Of a stretch of DNA of 64,000 nt, positions 62,286 to 64,000 are shown one piece after another. Origin of the DNA: Bacteroidaceae bacterium. Its GTDB lineage: Bacteria > Bacteroidota > Bacteroidia > Bacteroidales > Bacteroidaceae. How positions within the stretch are numbered: the first letter of the stretch is position 1; the number at the start of each line of letters is the position of its first letter. Position numbers and translations under genes: made by a program. The stretch covers positions 62,001 to 126,000 of the forward strand of contig JAGBFX010000060.1 in assembly GCA_017936265.1 (NCBI GenBank), in the 5' to 3' direction. The notes under the pieces were generated by a model. It did not search any database and was not told the origin of the DNA. It was given only the letters and a program-made list of their open reading frames with translations.

Positions 62286-64000
62286 TCAATACCACTCCAC
62301 ATTGCTTGAGACACCGCTACGCTTGTCCCATTTGAGGGCATCGGCAAGCATCTGCGACGTCGCGCGGAAACTGAAGTTGAATGAAGTGTAAGGACTGAGT
62401 ACGATGCCGCACGACATCTCAAAGCAATGAAGGTCACGCGAGATATGCACCGTAGTAGTCGTCAGTTTCTTGTATTCGAAGTTATATCCCGATGTGAAGT
62501 TTATGCGCCAGTTGTCAGAAATACCGATATTTCCCGAGAAGTTCATGTTCTGAGTAAACCTGTACGGGTAGCGCATGGTCTTGACATTAATCTTGGCAGC
62601 CGTATTCTCTGACATCGTGATACCATACGACACAGTAAAGTTCCACGGGAACTTGAAGGGCATATATCCATCCTCATCAACATCGGCATTCTTGGCCTTA
62701 TCGGCGTTTGCAGACCTGAGCGATGAAGACTTTTTCTTGCCGTCCAGTTTCTCCTCCTCGGGAATATCCTCCACTACATTCCCCTCTTCTTCATCATCGC
62801 CACCCTTAAACCAGTTCTTTATCTTGGTCAAGGTTTTGTTGTTGAATGTATATGAGAGGTTCTGGCTCATTCCCTGGAAGCGTCCGAAACGGCCATAAGA
62901 CCACTCGGTCCTGTCGCCCACGACCACCTGTCCCCTGTCATTGAAGGTATAGGCATAGGTTGCCCATGTAGCATTGAAACTGAAAGTATAGTTCTTCGTG
63001 AGCTTGAGGCGCAGTCGCGTTGATAGGTTACTCCAAGGTCTGCTCTTTGCAGCCAGATTATATGAGATTGAAGCACCGAGTTCATCAATGATGCTTATCT
63101 TTCTGATTGAGTCGCTTTTGGTACGCCATTTCATCTCGACATTGTTGCTCACACTGAAAGATACACTTCCGGTCTTACCTCTCGAAGGGATACCATAGAG
63201 CGAACCCTGATAAGGAGAATACTCCACCGTACGTGCCTCGCCTTTCTCATCGGTATACACATATGTCTCATAGTAGCCGTAACGCTCGGCACCGAAGTCC
63301 GGGGCATAAGAGAACGACACAGAAGGTTTGAACACGTGACGGACTGCCTGCACCCTGCTGTTCTTCATGAAACCCGCAGGCTGGTAGAAACCATAGAGCG
63401 TGGTGTTCGCCGAGAGCGACAGATTATAGTTGTACACACGGTTGAAACCATACACGGTATCCCTCGCCACCTTGTTGGCCGCATAGTCCCACTCCTGATT
63501 AACCCTCTGGAAGTACCAGCGCTCGGTATAATTGAAACTTGGTGTTATGTTTATGAAATCGAACAGCTGGAATGTCGCACTGACAGGTATATTGTGCTTC
63601 ACACCATTACGCCAGTCCTTGATGATGTTGGACTTGAGCACCTTATCTTCTTTTGTCCTTATGCTGTTGCTCAACTGACCGCTGTATGAGAGCGAGATTT
63701 TTTCGTACCAACGCTCCTCGCCCATACGTTTCTTACGTTTGAACGGGTACTTCTTCGACAGCGACACGTTCAGGTTGGGCAGCGTCAATGAGAGTGTGGA
63801 ATCCTGCATGTTCTGCGCAACGTTCATTGTCGCTGAAACAGTAAGGCCAATCTCGGGGAAGCTATGCGAATAGCTGACACTCGACGTTCTCATACTCTGT
63901 GAGTTGAGGACAGGATTATAGAGGCTGTTCAAGTTCGACCGCTCATAGCTTGACGTAGCGAAGTTCACACTTGCCGAGAAGTTGCTGTTCGGACGGAACT
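62286..64000 (-). CDS. lptD: LPS-assembly protein LptD, C-terminal part (5' end outside window)
   Basis: The last ~571 residues of an outer-membrane barrel protein are open to the right edge; the first in-window codons read FRPNSNFSASVNFATSSYE, so the start is outside. The barrel strands alternate aromatic and polar residues, with long loops (an acidic, Lys-rich insertion around EEEKLDGKKKSSS). The pattern HVFKPSVSFSYAPDFG and the end ALKWDKRSGVSSNVEWY match Bacteroidota LptD. With LptE (31 kb in this window) it inserts LPS into the outer leaflet. The acidic, low-complexity loop may face the periplasm or the surface. Confidence 0.85.
   Translation of the reverse strand, partial: FRPNSNFSASVNFATSSYERSNLNSLYNPVLNSQSMRTSSVSYSHSFPEIGLTVSATMNVAQNMQDSTLSLTLPNLNVSLSKKYPFKRKKRMGEERWYEKISLSYSGQLSNSIRTKEDKVLKSNIIKDWRNGVKHNIPVSATFQLFDFINITPSFNYTERWYFQRVNQEWDYAANKVARDTVYGFNRVYNYNLSLSANTTLYGFYQPAGFMKNSRVQAVRHVFKPSVSFSYAPDFGAERYGYYETYVYTDEKGEARTVEYSPYQGSLYGIPSRGKTGSVSFSVSNNVEMKWRTKSDSIRKISIIDELGASISYNLAAKSRPWSNLSTRLRLKLTKNYTFSFNATWATYAYTFNDRGQVVVGDRTEWSYGRFGRFQGMSQNLSYTFNNKTLTKIKNWFKGGDDEEEGNVVEDIPEEEKLDGKKKSSSLRSANADKAKNADVDEDGYMPFKFPWNFTVSYGITMSENTAAKINVKTMRYPYRFTQNMNFSGNIGISDNWRINFTSGYNFEYKKLTTTTVHISRDLHCFEMSCGIVLSPYTSFNFSFRATSQMLADALKWDKRSGVSSNVEWY

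Noticed and set aside
1..64000. CRISPR array, prophage, transposon or integrative element
   Set aside because: I saw no direct-repeat array, integrase, transposase, phage structural gene, or mobilisation gene. The content is ordinary chromosomal core with consistent composition.

Overview
The window looks like chromosomal core sequence of a Bacteroidota bacterium, order Bacteroidales. The evidence is a SusC/SusD outer-membrane pair, type IX secretion (T9SS) components, a succinylornithine-type carbamoyltransferase, DUF349, DUF3332 and DUF1460 proteins, an AroA-chorismate mutase fusion, and intergenic -7 boxes of the Bacteroides form TAnnTTTG with few obvious Shine-Dalgarno sequences. I see no insertion sequence, prophage, integrase, CRISPR array or rRNA. 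There is one tRNA gene, Arg(CCG). The genus cannot be fixed from the sequence alone.

Layout. 1-4.9 kb (minus): a cobalamin/iron-type binding protein cut by the window edge, DAHP synthase-chorismate mutase, TatD, a conserved unknown, a polyprenyl diphosphate synthase, and a TonB protein. 5.1-8.8 kb (plus): porQ-cmk-ispH-pfkA. 8.8-13.8 kb (minus): 5-formyl-THF cyclo-ligase, MeaB, a DUF3332 lipoprotein, PepD, and a flippase-like membrane protein. 14.0-17.4 kb (plus): rsmA, mgtE, and a secreted alpha/beta hydrolase. 17.6-25.2 kb (plus): a five-gene operon of SusC, SusD, a surface lipoprotein, a TlpA-like lipoprotein and a thioredoxin lipoprotein. 25.4-29.6 kb (plus): a secreted protein with a T9SS-like C-terminal tail, and a DUF349 protein. 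29.7-34.4 kb (minus): secG, a small TPR protein, lptE, a sigma-54 activator and an SLC13 permease. 34.6-40.0 kb (plus): tamB and argF'. 40.0-44.2 kb (minus): rarA, fhs and a glycosyltransferase. 44.4-47.6 kb (plus): glnS and a TPR protein. Then manC (minus), a WecA/MraY-type transferase (plus), the T9SS plug protein (minus), a DUF1460 protein and a CDP-glycerol transferase-like protein (plus), an OmpA lipoprotein (minus), proS and a phosphoethanolamine transferase (plus), GT10, an LpxL-like acyltransferase and tRNA-Arg (minus), asnA and ung (plus), and finally lptD (minus) running off the right edge.

Envelope biogenesis is the recurring theme. LptE, LptD, TamB, an LpxL-like acyltransferase, a phosphoethanolamine transferase, ManC, a WecA-like enzyme, GT10 and other transferases build or decorate lipopolysaccharide or capsule. 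PorQ, the plug protein and a tail-bearing secreted protein point to T9SS. TonB would energise SusC. The most unusual unit is the SusCD operon: it carries no carbohydrate-active enzyme and instead encodes a putative surface lipoprotein with no visible HExxH and two lipid-anchored thioredoxin-fold proteins. This suggests import linked to redox or disulfide chemistry rather than a polysaccharide locus.

Most convergent gene ends hold long, nearly perfect inverted repeats that can act as bidirectional terminators, several of them overlapping stop codons. Start codons were moved inward where the longest reading frame ran into a neighbour, a tRNA or a promoter. The tamB start could not be resolved.
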